Source of the DNA: an uncultured Actinomycetes bacterium
Lineage (GTDB): Bacteria; Actinomycetota; Actinomycetes; Nanopelagicales; Nanopelagicaceae
NCBI GenBank assembly: GCA_903827345.1
Contig: CAIKID010000275.1
Coordinates: forward strand, 1-6,743
Length of the DNA stretch: 6,743 nt
Direction of reading: 5' to 3'
Each line of letters starts with the position of its first letter. The first letter of the stretch is position 1. The position numbers were made by a program, and so were the translations under genes. The notes beneath the pieces are model-generated. The model made no database searches. It was not told where the DNA came from and was given only the letters and a program-made list of their open reading frames with translations. Below are positions 5,373-6,743 of this stretch, one piece after another.

Positions 5373-6668
5373 TTATAGAGTCGCCAAAATATCTGCGATA
5401 TCTTTTTCGGTAGTCCAAGGGTTGACGATGGCAAAACGTAAGATCGGCTCGCCTTTGTGCGCTGATGGAACTACGAAACCGATCTGATCAGCTAACAACT
5501 TATCGCTCCAGCGCTCGTAATCAGCTGCAGCCCAGCCTTTTCGCTTAAACGCAACGATCGAGAGTTGCGGTTCATGAATTAATTCGAGATCGGCGTGATT
5601 ACGTACCAAGTCAGCTGCATGTTGCGCAACGTCTAAAGTCTGCTGCATCGCCTCTGCATATTCACGGGTGCCGTTTGCTGCTAATGAGAACCAGAAGGGC
5701 AATCCACGAGGGCGACGTGTCAAGTGAATCGCGTAGTCTGATGGATTCCACTCATTGGGATCTTCCAGCGTATCGAGGTATGAAGCGTGCTGGGTATGAG
5801 CCCGTTTCGCAATCGTTGGGTCGCGATAGATAAGTGCACACGCATCAAAAGGCGCAAAGAGCCACTTATGAGGGTCAACGATAAGTGAATCCGCTCGTTC
5901 TACACCGTTGAATAAGGGGCGTACCGATGGAGCGCAGAGAGCTGCTAATCCATAAGCGCCATCCACATGGAACCAGATATCGCGTTTCAGAGCCGCAAGA
6001 CCGACACCATCGAGATCATCGATAATCCCGAGATTGGTCGTGCCTGCGGTCGCGACCACGGCAAATATGCGATGAGTTGGGTTCGCCAACAAATATGCGT
6101 CAGCACAGGCACCGAAATTAGCGCCAGTCATAACTCCATTAGCATCGGCGGGGACATTAAGAACGATGGCATCCATAATGTCGGCAGCGGATTGAATGGA
6201 TGAATGAGATTCAGAGGAGCATGCGACGACCCAGCGTGCAACATCCGGATATTTCTCACGGGCATGAACTCGAGCAGCTACGAGGGCTGATAAGTTTCCA
6301 ATCGTTCCACCTTGCGCAAAGACGCCACCGGCGCTCTGCGGCAATCCCGCGAGGTCGCTGATCCAGCGCAACGCTTGATTCTCAGCAAATACCGCGCCCG
6401 CACCTTCGAGCCACGACCCGCCGTACAAAGCGCTAGAGCCGACAACGAGATCGAAGAGGTTGGAGTGTTCGGAAGGAGCTGATGGAATGAAGGAGAGATA
6501 ACGCGGATGATCAGTTGAGATACAAGCAAGGGCAAGAGTTTCCGTGAAAAGTTTTAGCGCTTCGTGGCCGCCTAAGCCATCAACAGTGATCGTGTTACCT
6601 ACTTTGGCATACAACTCTTCCGGGGTCTGTGGACCGTCAAGTGGGGGATTCTCCTGGAGTCGCTTCAA
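5373..6668 (-). CDS. PLP-dependent group II decarboxylase-like enzyme, start unresolved
   Basis: A fold-type-I pyridoxal-phosphate enzyme of the aromatic-amino-acid/glutamate decarboxylase superfamily, 431 residues from TTG 6668. Visible cofactor motifs are GGTIGNLSAL (120-129, phosphate site), ESHSS (153-157, H155 stacking on the ring), TAGTTNLGIID (207-217), HVDGAYG (234-240, D236 to the ring nitrogen) and DPHKW (265-269, Schiff-base K268). An early 'STDHPRYLSF' and 'GGSWLEGAGAVFAENQALRW' are also typical. The substrate is unknown; aromatic amino acids are the usual guess for relatives. The loop before 'LTRRPRG' (316-322) seems to lack the tyrosine that catalyses protonation in classical aromatic decarboxylases. 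TTG 6668 has no Shine-Dalgarno, and family-like sequence ('AHEILAYCLKRLQ') continues upstream to an in-frame TAA at 6699-6701, so the true start probably lies near 6693-6695 or the 5' end is damaged. The gene converges on the agmatinase gene. Confidence 0.82.
   Translation of the reverse strand: MKRLQENPPLDGPQTPEELYAKVGNTITVDGLGGHEALKLFTETLALACISTDHPRYLSFIPSAPSEHSNLFDLVVGSSALYGGSWLEGAGAVFAENQALRWISDLAGLPQSAGGVFAQGGTIGNLSALVAARVHAREKYPDVARWVVACSSESHSSIQSAADIMDAIVLNVPADANGVMTGANFGACADAYLLANPTHRIFAVVATAGTTNLGIIDDLDGVGLAALKRDIWFHVDGAYGLAALCAPSVRPLFNGVERADSLIVDPHKWLFAPFDACALIYRDPTIAKRAHTQHASYLDTLEDPNEWNPSDYAIHLTRRPRGLPFWFSLAANGTREYAEAMQQTLDVAQHAADLVRNHADLELIHEPQLSIVAFKRKGWAAADYERWSDKLLADQIGFVVPSAHKGEPILRFAIVNPWTTEKDIADILATL
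5386..5407. terminator. Possible weak bidirectional terminator hairpin
   Basis: An ATATC/GATAT stem (5389-5393 with 5397-5401, loop TGC) is flanked by an A run on the left and TTTTT at 5403-5407. On the plus strand this is a small hairpin followed by a T run just after the agmatinase stop. Read on the minus strand, the hairpin is followed by TTTT. It lies inside the last codons of the minus-strand gene. The stem is short and A+T-rich, so it would be weak at best, but no better terminator exists at this convergent junction. Confidence 0.25.
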
Positions 6669-6697
6669 GCAGTAAGCCAGGATCTCATGAGCTAACG

Positions 6698-6725
6698 ATT
6701 AGACCTCATTTTTGTACTCATTCAA
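6698..6725 (-). promoter_or_regulatory. Candidate promoter TTGAAT-N16-TCTAAT for the PLP enzyme
   Basis: On the minus strand TTGAAT (6720-6725) and TCTAAT (6698-6703) are separated by 16 bases, each close to the vegetative consensus. Transcription would begin near 6691, giving a leader of about two dozen bases to TTG 6668. This conflicts with use of the GAGGT ribosome site, which would then lie outside the transcript. The alternative is the CATAAT at 6732-6737. Weak support. Confidence 0.25.
6703..6707 (-). promoter_or_regulatory. Shine-Dalgarno-like GAGGT upstream of the PLP enzyme
   Basis: On the minus strand GAGGT is the best ribosome-binding match ahead of this gene. Seven bases downstream, in the gene's frame, is the codon TTA (6693-6695), exactly where a start would be expected, followed by codons for A-H-E-I-L-A-Y. 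TTA is not a normal start. Neither an ATG nor a GTG occurs in this frame between the upstream TAA and TTG 6668. The site may be real with an altered start codon, or may be chance. Confidence 0.35.
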
Positions 6726-6726
6726 G

Positions 6727-6743
6727 TGGTGATTATGCCACCA
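6727..6743. promoter_or_regulatory. Inverted repeat around a -10-like hexamer, possible operator
   Basis: TGGTG (6727-6731) and CACCA (6739-6743) form a perfect 5-base inverted repeat around 7 bases and reach the window edge, so the arms may be longer. On the minus strand its centre contains CATAAT (6732-6737), one base from the -10 consensus. A start near 6724 would place GAGGT 6703-6707 in the leader. A dyad over a -10 element is a common repressor-site layout. No regulator gene is in view, so this is inference. Confidence 0.25.

Noticed and set aside
5015..5434. Minus-strand open frame opposite the agmatinase 3' end
   Set aside because: Serine/threonine/arginine-rich low-quality translation, no motif, overlaps two good genes.
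5967..6203. Plus-strand open frame inside the PLP enzyme gene
   Set aside because: Opposite conserved PLP-binding motifs; no ribosome site or family resemblance.
6669..6743. Possible tRNA 3' end because the plus strand ends in CCACCA with an upstream TTCAAGT
   Set aside because: No T-arm or acceptor stem pairs can be formed and no matching 5' acceptor strand is present.
1..6743. CRISPR arrays, insertion sequences, attachment sites, riboswitches
   Set aside because: No regularly spaced repeats, transposase-like frames, target duplications or long structured leaders were seen; intergenic space is under 80 bases everywhere.

Overview
The window reads as a compact actinobacterial chromosome segment. 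The proteins resemble actinobacterial family members, but base composition is only about half G+C by eye, and the genes overlap or nearly abut with GTG and possibly TTG starts. That fits a small-genome, streamlined actinobacterium such as the freshwater acI/Nanopelagicales type. The lineage is inferred from protein style and gene packing; no marker gene is present.

Layout. (1) Bases 1-338 hold the 3' end of a saccharopine-dehydrogenase-family oxidoreductase gene, cut by the left edge. (2) Bases 339-400 are a short gap with the only plausible promoter/leader and a strong Shine-Dalgarno for the next operon. (3) Bases 401-4360 encode a complete polyamine-type ABC importer in the order binding protein (Tat signal), ATPase, permease, permease, with 1-, 4- and 4-base overlaps. 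(4) Ten bases later, on the same strand, comes an agmatinase-type ureohydrolase (4371-5369) with all metal-binding motifs. (5) Tail to tail with it, 3 bases away, lies a minus-strand fold-type-I PLP enzyme of the group II decarboxylase superfamily (5373 to about 6668 or slightly beyond). (6) Bases 6669-6743 are the upstream region of that gene, with an inverted repeat, promoter-like hexamers and an unresolved start codon.

How the genes may work together. The importer would bring in a polyamine or guanidino-amine such as agmatine, and the co-transcribed ureohydrolase would release urea and leave a diamine such as putrescine. The dehydrogenase in front belongs to the fold that also contains carboxynorspermidine/carboxyspermidine dehydrogenases, so it could act on putrescine, although lysine/saccharopine metabolism is equally possible. 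The convergent PLP enzyme is a separate transcription unit that probably makes or consumes an amine. The core is a familiar polyamine uptake and agmatine hydrolysis locus. The less ordinary points are a changed residue in the binding-protein pocket, the lack of a lipid-anchor cysteine, the apparent loss of the usual catalytic tyrosine in the decarboxylase-like enzyme, and that gene's broken or non-canonical start.
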